Assembly: GCF_024346875.1 (NCBI RefSeq)
Contig: NZ_AP024872.1
Coordinates: forward strand, 744,001-808,000
From: Vibrio gallicus
Lineage (GTDB): Bacteria; Pseudomonadota; Gammaproteobacteria; Enterobacterales; Vibrionaceae
Direction of reading: 5' to 3'
Length of the DNA: 64,000 nt
Numbering within the stretch: the stretch's first letter is position 1; every line of letters starts with the position of its first letter. The notes beneath the pieces were generated by a model. That model had not been told where the DNA came from, searched no databases, and saw only the letters and a list, made by a program, of their open reading frames with translations. This document shows, one piece after another, positions 8,178 through 17,657 of this stretch. The position numbers and the translations under genes are program-made.

Positions 8178-9986
8178 TTAGCCAGCCTGTAAGCTGCCAT
8201 AGAGCGTTTGATACAAGCCATCGATTGCAATCAAGTCAAGGTGAGTTCCTGATTGAATAACCTTGCCATCTTCTAATACATAGATGAGGTCAGCTTGCTT
8301 CACTGCCGACAAGCGATGCGCCACGATTAAGGTAGTTCTATTTTTCAAAAATCGATTTAGAGCTAGATGCAATTTTGCTTCAGTAGCGGTATCAAGAGCC
8401 GATGTCGCTTCATCCAGAATCACTAATTCTGGGTCAGCTAATACCATACGCGCAATAGCCAGACGTTGCCTTTGCCCCCCTGATAACCGAACTCCTTGCC
8501 TCCCGATATGCGATTCAAGACCTTGGTTTAAGGTATGGCGCAGATCACCCAGTTGAGCAACCTCCAACGCATGCCATAGTATCTCTTCAGGATAGTCTTG
8601 ACCTAAGGTTAGGTTTTGACGCAGGGTATCATTGAAAATCATAGGCTGTTGCAAAACGACCGCGAGCTTCTTGCGTAATGCCTCATAACTCACCGATTCA
8701 ATACTATGCCCGTTAACTAAGATATTCCCGCTGTCTTTTTGATAGATACCAAGCAACAGCTGGATTAACGTCGATTTACCACCACCGGATGCGCCAACCA
8801 AGGCAACACGTTTCCCCTTGGGGATCTTAAGGGATAAATCATTCAATACCGTGCGATCCGCATCGTAAGAGAAACTGACGTTTTCAAACTCAACCTCTAT
8901 CGGTTCACCTTTCTCAAACGGGTGTACACTTGCAACAGGGCGATGCTCTTCTGGCATATCCAAGATCCCATTTAGGCGTTTCATTGCCGCCGATGCGCTG
9001 TACCATGAGTATTGAATACTCAATAGCTCTTGAACTGGTGATAACATAAACCATAAGTAACCAAACACGGCAAAGATCTGACCGATAGACAAATCACTAA
9101 ACAGCACCATTAGCATTGCTGCCGCTCTAAAGATCTCAAATCCAATTAAGAACATCAAAAATGACAAGCGGTTAGCCGCATCTGATTGCCATGCATACTT
9201 GTCTGCATCCCTACGAATCGCTTCGGCATCTCCCTTTAAGCGGTCTAAATAATCGTGTTCACGATTAGCTGCGCGTAATTGATAAATACCATCAAGGGTC
9301 TCAACAAGGCGCTGCTGAAAACGCTCAAAAGAGTGGTTCTCTTTTTTCTTGAGGTCTTTAACCCTACGCCCAAGGGCTCTTGAAAGAAAAATTACAACCG
9401 GATTCATCAAGATAATAAATAAACCCAGTTGCCAATTTAACCATAATAAAATAGCCCCAATACCAATAACGCTTAGGATACTTATCACAAAACGGCTAAG
9501 GGTAGTGCCAATGAACTTATCTATGGTTTCTATATCAGTCACCAAATGTGAGGTGAGCCCGCCACTGCCTTTCTCTTCATATTGCTGCATCGAGACTCGG
9601 CCGAGTTTGTCCAAAATCCATTGCCGTAGATAACAGGTAAGCTGTTTCGATATCAGGGTAAACTGGCGCGTTTGAACAATGTTTAATGCCTGGCTACCAA
9701 TACGCATCAAGATAATGGCAATCAGTACAGTCACAATATATGCAGTAGGAGTGTGCAAAGAGCTTGGCAATAAGCGATGCAACATATCAATGCCACCAGC
9801 GGGCTTATCGAGTAACACCTCGTCTACCATTAAAGGCAACAATAATGGAATTGGCACACTGATGAGGGTCGCAAAGAAAGCCACCACATTTGCTATAAGC
9901 AGCTTTTTTTTATGACGCATGGCTTGTTGATACAACCACTGCTTATTGAGTCGTGGCATCTGGTTAGGGGTGGTATTGATAGGCAC
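8178..9986 (-). CDS. ABC exporter, fused membrane and ATPase domains
   Basis: A protein of about 602 residues. Five to six membrane segments (residues about 30-320) are followed by an ATPase domain with Walker A GASGGGKST, Q-loop, signature LSGGQRQR, Walker B LVILDEATSALD and an H-loop His (VAHRLS). GTG at 9986 is chosen because AAGGA lies 5-6 bases upstream. The in-frame ATG at 9992 would touch that site with no spacing. This is the half-transporter type that works as a homodimer (MsbA/LapB-like families). The substrate is unknown. Its placement beside the haem receptor hints at a link, but it is a separate transcript. Confidence 0.88.
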   Translation of the reverse strand: MPINTTPNQMPRLNKQWLYQQAMRHKKKLLIANVVAFFATLISVPIPLLLPLMVDEVLLDKPAGGIDMLHRLLPSSLHTPTAYIVTVLIAIILMRIGSQALNIVQTRQFTLISKQLTCYLRQWILDKLGRVSMQQYEEKGSGGLTSHLVTDIETIDKFIGTTLSRFVISILSVIGIGAILLWLNWQLGLFIILMNPVVIFLSRALGRRVKDLKKKENHSFERFQQRLVETLDGIYQLRAANREHDYLDRLKGDAEAIRRDADKYAWQSDAANRLSFLMFLIGFEIFRAAAMLMVLFSDLSIGQIFAVFGYLWFMLSPVQELLSIQYSWYSASAAMKRLNGILDMPEEHRPVASVHPFEKGEPIEVEFENVSFSYDADRTVLNDLSLKIPKGKRVALVGASGGGKSTLIQLLLGIYQKDSGNILVNGHSIESVSYEALRKKLAVVLQQPMIFNDTLRQNLTLGQDYPEEILWHALEVAQLGDLRHTLNQGLESHIGRQGVRLSGGQRQRLAIARMVLADPELVILDEATSALDTATEAKLHLALNRFLKNRTTLIVAHRLSAVKQADLIYVLEDGKVIQSGTHLDLIAIDGLYQTLYGSLQAG

Positions 9987-10020
9987 GCACATTCCTTTCG
10001 TTTCTTGCTAGCGTATATGA

Positions 10021-10063
10021 AAAAATCGAAAGGGTCAGAGGCAATATTTGCGACTCTGACCCT
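10021..10063 (-). terminator. Terminator of the haem receptor gene
   Basis: On the minus strand, arms GGGTCAGAG and CTCTGACCC with a 13-base loop are followed by TTTCGATTTTTT. It lies 42 bases after the receptor stop. Confidence 0.8.
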
Positions 10064-10104
10064 AAAATGAAGCTTAATAAGGCCAACAGACCTTAGTCGT
10101 TATT

Positions 10105-12249
10105 TTAGAAGAAGTATTCCGCACTTACTCCCCAGTTACGACCCGCTTGCGTATCAAAATCAGTTCTATCGTCCTTACCACTTAGGTCTTCAAACAACCA
10201 GTATTTCTCATCTAGTGCGTTGAACAGACCCGCACGCAGAGTCAGATCCTGTACTGGGCGGTAATAAGCAGTAATATCAAGCAGGCTATACGATGGTGCA
10301 TCAATGTTGTCTACTTCGGTCCACTTGTCTTTGCTTGCTACCATAGTGTAGTTCACCAGCGCACCTAGGGTTTGATCTTGGTTGTCATAACCTAGCCCAA
10401 TTACTCCAGAAAGAGGTGCTACAGAGTCCAGTTCACGTCCTGTTTTTACATCCTCGCCATAGGCATACGCGATGCTCAGTTTAGTGTAAGTACCCATTGG
10501 GCCTAATACAGTGCCTGATGCCTCAGCCCCGTAGATCTTAGCCTCATCGATGTTAACCATAGTGATCACATCTTGCTGACCTGACTGACCAACCACTTGA
10601 CTGGTGATAAAGTCGTCATACTCATTGTAGAAAGTACTTACTTCATACTGATAGATGCTTCCCTTACCACGGAAACCGACCTCATATGATAGGCTCTTTT
10701 CTGCGTCTAGATCTGGGTTGCCATAGAAGATGGCGCCAGTATCGTAGACATAATACAAGTCATATACCGTTGGAGCCTTAAAGCCTTGGCTGATTTGAGC
10801 GTATGGACTAAACCAATCTGCGACGTGGTAAACCGCGCCAATACGACCAGTAAAGGCATCGTTGTCGTTGCTCTCATGTTTAACATCATAGCCATCGGTA
10901 GTTTCAGGATCGGTTGAGAAAGAGTCATAACGAATACCAGCTGAAAGTATCAGTTTCTCATCCATTAAGAATACTTGGTCTTGGGCAAACACACCCCATT
11001 GCTGTACCTTGGCGTTGGGCAATCCAGTACTGCCGGGCGCCGAACTTGGTGGCGCACCTGTGCCACTTTGAATAAAGTGATCGGTGTTTTCAAGCGCGAA
11101 ATCGTTGTACAAATAGCTCGCACCATAGGTAAGCTCATGATAGTGATTTTCAGCCATTAATAACTTAGTAAACTGCATATCCAATTGATATGAGTCGTCT
11201 TGAGCAATTCGTTGGCGATTACGCTTGCGGTCTGTATAGATAGGGAACCAGTTGGTGGTGTCGTAGTTATTCGACTCGCTTTCGGTTGTCTGGTAAGAGA
11301 CCTTCCACGCAAAATTATCTGCCATTAGGCTATTCATCGCCCATTCATGCTCAAACCCAACCCGCATACGCTTGTTATGGTCCTCAATAGACGAATCTGT
11401 ATAGGCAAAGCCTGGCATGATCTCATAGCCCTCTTCTGAGGCTAAGAAAGAATCATATTGATAATCAAAGTATTCAAAGGTCACACCGACGCGATGATTG
11501 TCGTTGGCCTGATAAAACACCTTAGCTAAACCATTGTAGAGCTTAGTGTCAGCAGGATCAGCCGCACCGCGGTCTGGTCCTAGAATATCGGCACCATCGC
11601 CATGAGTTTGGTACTCTTCTCCGTCAGCGTAAGTAAACATGGTAATGGTTTCCCATTTACCACTACGCATCGCCCAAGTCGCGGTATTTTTAAACTCACT
11701 ATTCACTGAAGAATACGCTGATTTAATCCCAAAACGGTGCTCATCACCATCAGTAATTAATACATCTTCAGGATTCTTGGTGCGCATTAATACCACACCA
11801 CCCAACGCATCCGAGCCATACAAGCTAGAAGATGCACCTTTGTTTACCTCAATACCTGCCAAGGTATCCGTTTCAATGGTATTTGAATACTTACGTTGCT
11901 GGGTTGCGCCAGGGTTGTACGGTACAGGCTGCTGAACCCCATCCACCATAACCTTAACTCGGCTATCTTCCATACCACGGATATTAAATCCAGAGACACC
12001 AAAGCGACCACTGCCTTGAACTTGAACACCTGGAGTGTAGTTTAAGGTATCTTTTAGGCTGCTGTTCATTTGCGCGTCGAGGTCGTCACGATTTACCGTT
12101 TCAACCGACGAGGAAACATCGCTCTTGTTTTGTTGCGTGCGAGTAGCAGAAACCACTACTTCATCAAAGGTATAGGTTTGTTCGGCAAATACCGCTGTGG
12201 ATGCGCATATTGTACCAATAGCAAGTGCTAGGGCTGTTTTGTTATACAT
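10105..12249 (-). CDS. hutA: TonB-dependent haem/haemoglobin outer-membrane receptor
   Basis: A 714-residue receptor. The signal peptide ends ...STAVFA and is followed by a TonB box (DEVVVSA). The plug domain (about 40-170) and 22-strand barrel end in the aromatic EYFF. The pattern GFKAP...GNPDL matches the FRAP/NPDL region of haem receptors. Its neighbours hutZXW and tonB-exbBD-hutBCD confirm haem uptake. Related Vibrio genes are named hutA, huvA or hupA, so the symbol is approximate. No clear Fur box was found just upstream. Confidence 0.9.
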   Translation of the reverse strand: MYNKTALALAIGTICASTAVFAEQTYTFDEVVVSATRTQQNKSDVSSSVETVNRDDLDAQMNSSLKDTLNYTPGVQVQGSGRFGVSGFNIRGMEDSRVKVMVDGVQQPVPYNPGATQQRKYSNTIETDTLAGIEVNKGASSSLYGSDALGGVVLMRTKNPEDVLITDGDEHRFGIKSAYSSVNSEFKNTATWAMRSGKWETITMFTYADGEEYQTHGDGADILGPDRGAADPADTKLYNGLAKVFYQANDNHRVGVTFEYFDYQYDSFLASEEGYEIMPGFAYTDSSIEDHNKRMRVGFEHEWAMNSLMADNFAWKVSYQTTESESNNYDTTNWFPIYTDRKRNRQRIAQDDSYQLDMQFTKLLMAENHYHELTYGASYLYNDFALENTDHFIQSGTGAPPSSAPGSTGLPNAKVQQWGVFAQDQVFLMDEKLILSAGIRYDSFSTDPETTDGYDVKHESNDNDAFTGRIGAVYHVADWFSPYAQISQGFKAPTVYDLYYVYDTGAIFYGNPDLDAEKSLSYEVGFRGKGSIYQYEVSTFYNEYDDFITSQVVGQSGQQDVITMVNIDEAKIYGAEASGTVLGPMGTYTKLSIAYAYGEDVKTGRELDSVAPLSGVIGLGYDNQDQTLGALVNYTMVASKDKWTEVDNIDAPSYSLLDITAYYRPVQDLTLRAGLFNALDEKYWLFEDLSGKDDRTDFDTQAGRNWGVSAEYFF

Positions 12250-12370
12250 GATTTGACCTAAAATTTGTTTTTAAAGGTTGTAAAAACCCTGCCTACCGGC
12301 CAGATAATGCCCGTCAGCATGACTCTATTTTTATATTTATGGTCCTCGATAAAACGAGGTTGAGAATTTT

Positions 12371-12952
12371 TTACTCGGCGCTTAGTTCTGAGATACGCTG
12401 TTTCTCTTGGTTAACATGACCTTCATCTAGGTGTAGGAAATCAACTAGGTCATTTCCTGAAACGTTAAACGCTTTACCAAATCCCTTCACGTAACGTCCA
12501 TTGCTTGGGGTAAGCTTATAGAGATGGAAATCCCCTAGCTGTGCAAGGTTATGAGCCATATCACCAAAGCGTTCAAATAGCGCTTCAACGCCCGCTTTAC
12601 CCAACTCAGATTGTTTGTCGATATGCTCAGCCGTGGTATCGAAGGTCAAACGCTTACGAGCATGGATACTCTTCGCCTGAGACTCGTCTTGAACCATCAT
12701 TATCGACACATTCTTATTCTGTTTTAGGTTTTGACCATGCACCGCCAAATCACTGACCAAGATGTAGTAACCTGCCTTATCAAAAGCAAAAGGGGTGTAA
12801 CTAACGTGTGGTAGTCCATCTTGAGTAATTGTGGCCAATTGAAGGCTTTGGCACGCATCCCGAAATTCTTGAACCTCAGGGCCTAAACGCCCTTGAAGGC
12901 GCTGCTGCTTTATCTGTGTGCGGTCTTGGCTATCCCTATTTTGAGTGTTCAT
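12371..12952 (-). CDS. hutZ: HutZ, haem-utilisation / haem-degrading protein
   Basis: A 193-residue protein of the FMN-binding split-barrel fold. Core signatures include 'ATITQDGLPHVSYTPFAF' and the His-containing stretch 'FGDMAHNLAQLGDFHLYKL'. HutZ binds haem in the cytoplasm and opens the ring to release iron. Its start codon shares one base with the hutX stop (TAATG), so the two are translationally coupled. It is the last gene of the hutW-hutX-hutZ operon. Confidence 0.95.
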   Translation of the reverse strand: MNTQNRDSQDRTQIKQQRLQGRLGPEVQEFRDACQSLQLATITQDGLPHVSYTPFAFDKAGYYILVSDLAVHGQNLKQNKNVSIMMVQDESQAKSIHARKRLTFDTTAEHIDKQSELGKAGVEALFERFGDMAHNLAQLGDFHLYKLTPSNGRYVKGFGKAFNVSGNDLVDFLHLDEGHVNQEKQRISELSAE

Positions 12953-13470
12953 TATGCAAATTCCATTTTTAATTTACTGAGTTTGTCTAATTGTTCCGGG
13001 AACAGTTGACGCTTCTTATCGCGGCCTAGATATACCTTAAAAACACACTCTCCAGATTCATCATAAAAGCCAATATAGTGGCTTTCCATTTTATGAAAAG
13101 GCTTAGACACTATTGCAATATGCTTGATCAGATCTAACTTAAGGTGACCATGTAACTCACCCTCCCGCCCCATCAAATTGTAATAGCCGTGTGCAACCTT
13201 ACCCTTTGGAAAAGGCGCTTTGTATTCAAAGATTGAACCAAATGAGTTGACGATAGTGGTGACTTTACCCCATTGTGGCAGGTCTTCTAGAATGGCTTGT
13301 GCCTGCTCACCCGCAATCGCTGTTACCATAGTGGAAGGCAGGACGAAGGTTATCTCACCTTCTGTAAGGTTTGACTCTATCGCCATTTGCGATATCGGTG
13401 CAGAGTCGTCTTTTTCCATCATGGTTGCGACAGCTTCTAGTACCTGTTGTTTGGTTTGAGATGTGTACAT
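12952..13470 (-). CDS. hutX: HutX, cytoplasmic haem carrier
   Basis: A 172-residue protein of the HutX/ChuX type. These bind imported haem and pass it to HutZ. The characteristic central segment (FGSIFEYKAPFPKGKVAHGYYNL, residues about 95-117) and C-terminal 'VFKVYLGRDKKRQL' are visible. It lies 14 bases after hutW and overlaps hutZ by one base, consistent with a single Fur-controlled operon. Confidence 0.95.
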   Translation of the reverse strand: MYTSQTKQQVLEAVATMMEKDDSAPISQMAIESNLTEGEITFVLPSTMVTAIAGEQAQAILEDLPQWGKVTTIVNSFGSIFEYKAPFPKGKVAHGYYNLMGREGELHGHLKLDLIKHIAIVSKPFHKMESHYIGFYDESGECVFKVYLGRDKKRQLFPEQLDKLSKLKMEFA

Positions 13471-13484
13471 GTTTGTCCTTAAGA

Positions 13485-14825
13485 TTACGCAGCTTTAATG
13501 ATTGTATTTGGGTTGTTAGAGATAACTTGAATAAGATTTTGCGCCAGTGTCACTGACCAGAATTGTCCCGCGAGGGTCAAAGAAAGATAGCCATGATTAA
13601 CGTCAACTAAACCATGACGTTGCCATATTTCAAATAGAGGCATTAGCGCATTAAATAGTCCGTTAGGTAATACTCGGTCACTCAATACGCCACGGTCAAA
13701 AGCGGCCTTAATGGTATTAGTCAGACCTGCGTTCTCAGCGCTAATAAACGCCATTCCCGCAGCAAATTGTTTACTATTCACCGCTTCTATATATTGGTCC
13801 ATATCACGGTACTGCATAGAGCTAACACCGTTAATATTGCCCCCAGCACCCGCGCCCAATGGCATTACCTGAGCTGAAGTCTTCGCCAAGCTGTTATAAA
13901 TTGAGCGCTCACGGTTATCACAACTCCAATGGTTCACACTAAGACGGCGCTGATGATGCTTAGCCATAAACTCAACACCCATCTGATACATGCTGGCTTT
14001 AGTTTGTGTATTTGCAGGCTGTGGTAGCTTGCCCTGCTCGACCAATCGTCCCATAGGCAGGTTTTGCATCTCTATTAACTGATAGAGGTCAACACCATGT
14101 GCTCCGCTTTCTAAGTAGAGTGCTAAGTCTTTCTGCCAAATATCAAGGGTCTGATATGGCAGTCCGTACAAAAGGTCAATAACGATAGGAGCACTGTCGT
14201 AGCTTACAAAATGCTGTAATCGCGACAGGACTTCATCACCATCATTCAAACGCTTGGCACTGCGACGCACCTTACTATCAAAGCTCTGTACTCCAAATGA
14301 AAAGCGATTGATACCGCCTTCTAGAGCAGACTCAAATTTCTGGTCATCAAAACGATTAATACGCCCTTCTAGAGTGATTTCGCAATCTGGCGTTAACGGG
14401 AAATGTCGTCGGATTAGCTGGCCAAGTTCTTTAATTTGAGCCGCACTGAGATCGGTAGGTGTTCCGCCGCCGATATAAACAGCTTGAAATGGAAATGCCT
14501 GAGTCCATGTCATTTCCGCCTTCCAACGTAATTCTTGCTTTAATGCCTCGAAATATTGGTCAATGAGCTTCTGGCTTGATGCGTACTGAAAAAAGTTGCA
14601 ATAGGTGCAGCGCACTCGACAAAAGGGGATGTGAATATAGAGGCACCGAGCTCCCTTCTCCCCACCATTTGCCAAAGCTTGTTGCAGTTTCAATTGAGCT
14701 TCTGCGGCAGATACTGGCTTAGACATACCACCAGCATGGGGGCCCTTTTTCTTGTCAAAAGCGAAGCGTAAAGGGTCAGGAGTATGCTTTCCTGTGATAT
14801 CAGTATTGTTCAATTCAAGGTTCAT
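13485..14825 (-). CDS. hutW: HutW, radical-SAM anaerobic haem-degradation enzyme
   Basis: A 446-residue HemN-like radical-SAM protein. The CRVRCTYC motif (CxxxCxxC, about residue 92-100) binds the 4Fe-4S cluster, and 'YIGGGTPT' is the SAM-binding glycine motif. ChuW/HutW proteins open haem without oxygen by radical methyl transfer. This suits a host that also respires nitrate and tetrathionate. It is divergent from tonB across a region with Fur-like boxes. Confidence 0.93.
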   Translation of the reverse strand: MNLELNNTDITGKHTPDPLRFAFDKKKGPHAGGMSKPVSAAEAQLKLQQALANGGEKGARCLYIHIPFCRVRCTYCNFFQYASSQKLIDQYFEALKQELRWKAEMTWTQAFPFQAVYIGGGTPTDLSAAQIKELGQLIRRHFPLTPDCEITLEGRINRFDDQKFESALEGGINRFSFGVQSFDSKVRRSAKRLNDGDEVLSRLQHFVSYDSAPIVIDLLYGLPYQTLDIWQKDLALYLESGAHGVDLYQLIEMQNLPMGRLVEQGKLPQPANTQTKASMYQMGVEFMAKHHQRRLSVNHWSCDNRERSIYNSLAKTSAQVMPLGAGAGGNINGVSSMQYRDMDQYIEAVNSKQFAAGMAFISAENAGLTNTIKAAFDRGVLSDRVLPNGLFNALMPLFEIWQRHGLVDVNHGYLSLTLAGQFWSVTLAQNLIQVISNNPNTIIKAA

Positions 14826-14883
14826 AATAACGACTTCAAAATCTATTGATGTTGCGAATTGATTACATTGTTACTCATATTTT

Positions 14884-14962
14884 AATGCGAATGAATCTCA
14901 TTTATAGCGCATTGTGAACGAGATCCCAGATCTAAATAAAAACGATAATGAGAATTGATTTC
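14884..14962. promoter_or_regulatory. Two Fur-box-like sites between hutW and tonB
   Basis: TGCGAATGAATCTCA (about 14886-14900) and TGAGAATTGATTTCA (about 14949-14963) each match the 7-1-7 Fur consensus (TGATAAT-N-ATTATCA) at about 10 of 14 positions. The second is preceded by GATAA. They lie between divergent hutWXZ and tonB-exbBD-hutBCD, where iron repression of both arms is expected. The assignment is by eye and not scored. Confidence 0.7.
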
Positions 14963-15022
14963 ATTTCGATTGGATGGATAATGCGGATTATTCTTTATAT
15001 TTTCTAAACATGTGGGTCACTA

Positions 15023-15727
15023 GTGAAGCACTACAGATATTTAGTCGCAGGCGGAATTTCACTTTTAATTCATATAGTTGCACTGGCATATTCTAAACCG
15101 GCACCAGAAATTAAGATGGCGAGCGATACGTCAGGTCAAGCAATGAGCATGCAATTTATCTCTGCAGTACAATCAGCAGAGCCTGAAATTGAGGCCAAAA
15201 CGCCCGTTGAGAAAAAAATCGCACCAGCTAAAAAGATTGAGCATGCCCCGAAACCGAAACCGAAACCGAAACCGAAACCGAAACCGAAACCAGTAAAGGC
15301 AGCAAAACCGCCACCTGTAAATAAAGCTGAGCCAGTTAAGCCTAAAAAAGTAGCCACACCAAAACCGAAGATTGAAAAGCCAAGCCCAGAGAAAACACTG
15401 GCACCAAAAACAGAGCCCATAACTAATACGGCAAGTACGAGCCTGCCGAAATTGGTGAAAAAACCGAGCTTTTCAGCAAAGCCTACTCCGGTTGGGTATC
15501 CGAGGCTGGCGCAAAAAAAGGGGTGGCATGGCAAAACCCTAGTAGAGGTTTGGATCAACCCGTTGGGCAAGCAGACTAAACAACAAATTGTTCAATCCTC
15601 GGGACACAAAATATTAGACAAGGCGGCACTAAAGGCGATCGCCCAGTGGCAATTCCAACGCCGCAGTGAAGATGGACAGCATATTGCTTATCGAGTGCAA
15701 GTCCCAATTAATTTCAAACTTAAGTAA
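15023..15727 (+). CDS. tonB: TonB energy transducer (TonB1 type)
   Basis: A 234-residue protein with a GTG start. One N-terminal membrane anchor (about residues 8-24) is followed by a long Pro/Lys-rich periplasmic spacer and a C-terminal TonB domain (YPRLAQKKGWHGKTLVEVWI...). It couples the proton motive force to the haem receptor together with ExbB and ExbD directly downstream. The spacer contains a pure run of seven Lys-Pro pairs encoded by a hexanucleotide repeat. Confidence 0.95.
   Translation: MKHYRYLVAGGISLLIHIVALAYSKPAPEIKMASDTSGQAMSMQFISAVQSAEPEIEAKTPVEKKIAPAKKIEHAPKPKPKPKPKPKPKPVKAAKPPPVNKAEPVKPKKVATPKPKIEKPSPEKTLAPKTEPITNTASTSLPKLVKKPSFSAKPTPVGYPRLAQKKGWHGKTLVEVWINPLGKQTKQQIVQSSGHKILDKAALKAIAQWQFQRRSEDGQHIAYRVQVPINFKLK
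15248..15289 (+). repeat. In-frame CCGAAA tandem repeat (7 units) in tonB
   Basis: Seven perfect CCGAAA units encode Pro-Lys pairs in the periplasm-spanning part of TonB. Because the unit is six bases, slippage would change spacer length by two residues without breaking the frame. Confidence 0.95.
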
Positions 15728-15737
15728 TGAGTAAACT

Positions 15738-16409
15738 ATGCAAACCCTAACCGTACTCTATAGCCAATTAGGAATGATGACTATTCCATTAACTCTAATG
15801 TCGGCATTGACCTTGATGCTTATTATCGAGCGCACCGTGTACATGCTGATAAATGGCCGTACCTACACAACTCAAATCCTATCTAAGGTTCATCACATCA
15901 ATTTCTCATGTTCGTCACAGGTTGAGCGTTTTATAGAGAATGACCTACAAGGAAAAGCGCTAATTTTTCAAGCCATGCGGATGTTATTAGGACATAGAAG
16001 CTTCAATAAAGCTCTGCGCGAAGAAGCGGTCAGTATCTGGCTGTTTAAAAAGCGTCAACAATACAAATCGGGGATTCGAATTCTATCAATCATTGGTGTT
16101 ATCAGTCCGTTGATTGGGCTGCTAGGCACCGTATTGGGGCTGATTGATATGTTCAAAGGGTTGGCATTGACCTCAGGTTCCATTACACCCGCTGTACTTG
16201 CCGATGGACTTGGGCTGGCAATGTCGACCACTGCCGCCGGATTAATCATTGCATTGCCAGCCATTACTGGTGCGCAACTGCTGGGTATGTGGGTAGAAAA
16301 AACGCTGGCAAAAATCGAATATACCCTTAATCACAGCAACCTACATATAGAAGGGATCTCTATTGAGTGCCCTGAAAACGCCAAGTCTTGTGACGAGGTC
16401 CCAGCATGA
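15738..16409 (+). CDS. exbB: ExbB, TonB-complex proton channel subunit
   Basis: A 223-residue MotA/TolQ/ExbB-family protein with three membrane segments (about residues 15-35, 110-135 and 155-180). The conserved region 'GLLGTVLGLIDMFKGLALT' is visible. It lies 10 bases after tonB, and its end overlaps exbD by four bases. With ExbD it powers TonB1 in haem uptake. Confidence 0.95.
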   Translation: MQTLTVLYSQLGMMTIPLTLMSALTLMLIIERTVYMLINGRTYTTQILSKVHHINFSCSSQVERFIENDLQGKALIFQAMRMLLGHRSFNKALREEAVSIWLFKKRQQYKSGIRILSIIGVISPLIGLLGTVLGLIDMFKGLALTSGSITPAVLADGLGLAMSTTAAGLIIALPAITGAQLLGMWVEKTLAKIEYTLNHSNLHIEGISIECPENAKSCDEVPA

Positions 16410-16825
16410 TCAAGTCCCAATCAACACTGTTTGATGAAGAGTTCAAGCCGGATCTAACACCGCTACTGGATATTATCTTTATTGTGATGGTGTTTTTGCT
16501 ACTTACAGCCAATATCAGCATCAAGACCATGGATGTGACGATCCCTCAAACTGACGATAGTCAGGTGTTGAGCTCACAGGACAAGTCTGCCATCACCGTA
16601 AACATACTTGCTAGCGAGCCCAAATGGGCTATTGATGGTAAACCGTACCAAGATTGGGAAACCTTCACTCAGGCTCTTAACCTTCAGGTTCACTCTCAGC
16701 CTAAGCGCAACCTAATCATATCCCCAGATAAATCTGCCGATGTTGAGTCCATGCTAAAGGTTCTGGCATGGCTTCAAAACCACAATATCTCCGCAACCAA
16801 TATCGTTATGGAAGAGAAAAAATAA
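16406..16825 (+). CDS. exbD: ExbD, TonB-complex subunit
   Basis: A 139-residue protein with one membrane helix. The key Asp lies in 'PDLTPLLDIIFIVMVFLLL', the proton-path motif of ExbD/TolR. A periplasmic domain follows. It starts inside the end of exbB (ATGA overlap), and its stop shares a base with the hutB start (TAATG). Confidence 0.95.
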   Translation: MIKSQSTLFDEEFKPDLTPLLDIIFIVMVFLLLTANISIKTMDVTIPQTDDSQVLSSQDKSAITVNILASEPKWAIDGKPYQDWETFTQALNLQVHSQPKRNLIISPDKSADVESMLKVLAWLQNHNISATNIVMEEKK

Positions 16826-17655
16826 TGAAACGACTGCTGTTACTCCTAATCACTGCCGTAGCTTGCAATGCAAATGCTGAAAACCGAATCATTAGTGTCG
16901 GTTCGAGCATTACCGAGCTTATGTATGCCTTAGATGCCAAAGAGCAATTGGTTGCCATCGATGTGACCAGCCGCAATTTTGACCCTCAACACACGCTCCC
17001 TCAAGTGGGTTATCATCGCCAACTGTCTGCTGAAGGACTTATGGCGCAAAACCCGACTCATTTGATTGGGTCACATGAAATGGGGCCTGATTCAACTCTT
17101 GAGCTATTAAAGTCAGCAGGCATTAAAGTCATCACGGTACCGTCAGGTGATAGCGAGCAAGATCTTATCGCTCGAATTGATACTATTGCTCAGATCACCC
17201 ATACCCAAAACAAGGCAACCCAGCTTAAACACGATTTGCATGCCAAGATAGAGACCCTTGAGCATCAGAGTTTAGACGCGCAGCCTAAAGCAATGTTTGC
17301 TATGTTGAGCGAAGGACGCCCCGCGACCATTGCCGGCTCCCAAACTACGATTGACAAAATTATACGTCTTGCAGGCGGGCAAAACCCCGCCAACAAAGAG
17401 TTTAGCTCTTATAAGTCTATGTCACTAGAAGCTATCGTGGGTATCCAGCCCGATTACCTATTAGTGAGCCAACGCGCATGGGATGAACTCGGGGGAGCGC
17501 AAGGTATAATCAACAAGTTTCCATTGCTTGCTGCAACCCCTGCGGCAACACAAGCGCGAATTATCCCGATCCCAAGTAGCGCCATAATCGGCGGCTTTGG
17601 GATTGAAAGTATTGAGCTCAGTGAATCCCTTCATCAACAATTTGAGCGTAACTAA
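16825..17655 (+). CDS. hutB: HutB, periplasmic haem-binding protein
   Basis: A 276-residue substrate-binding protein of the BtuF/ChuT type. The frame is open to 16768, but ATG at 16825 overlaps the exbD stop and begins a proper signal peptide (MKRLLLLLITAVACNANA). Signatures include 'RIISVGSSITELMYAL' and 'GFGIESIELSESLHQQF'. It carries haem from the outer-membrane receptor to HutCD. Confidence 0.94.
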   Translation: MKRLLLLLITAVACNANAENRIISVGSSITELMYALDAKEQLVAIDVTSRNFDPQHTLPQVGYHRQLSAEGLMAQNPTHLIGSHEMGPDSTLELLKSAGIKVITVPSGDSEQDLIARIDTIAQITHTQNKATQLKHDLHAKIETLEHQSLDAQPKAMFAMLSEGRPATIAGSQTTIDKIIRLAGGQNPANKEFSSYKSMSLEAIVGIQPDYLLVSQRAWDELGGAQGIINKFPLLAATPAATQARIIPIPSSAIIGGFGIESIELSESLHQQFERN

Positions 17656-17657
17656 CC

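Noticed and set aside
12250..12370. Fur box upstream of hutA
   Set aside because: No stretch reaches a convincing match to the 7-1-7 consensus. GATAATGCCCG alone is not enough.
15136..15570. 144-residue antisense ORF opposite tonB, Gly/Phe-rich
   Set aside because: It is the complement of the Lys-Pro repeat of TonB and has no ribosome site. The TonB frame is certain.
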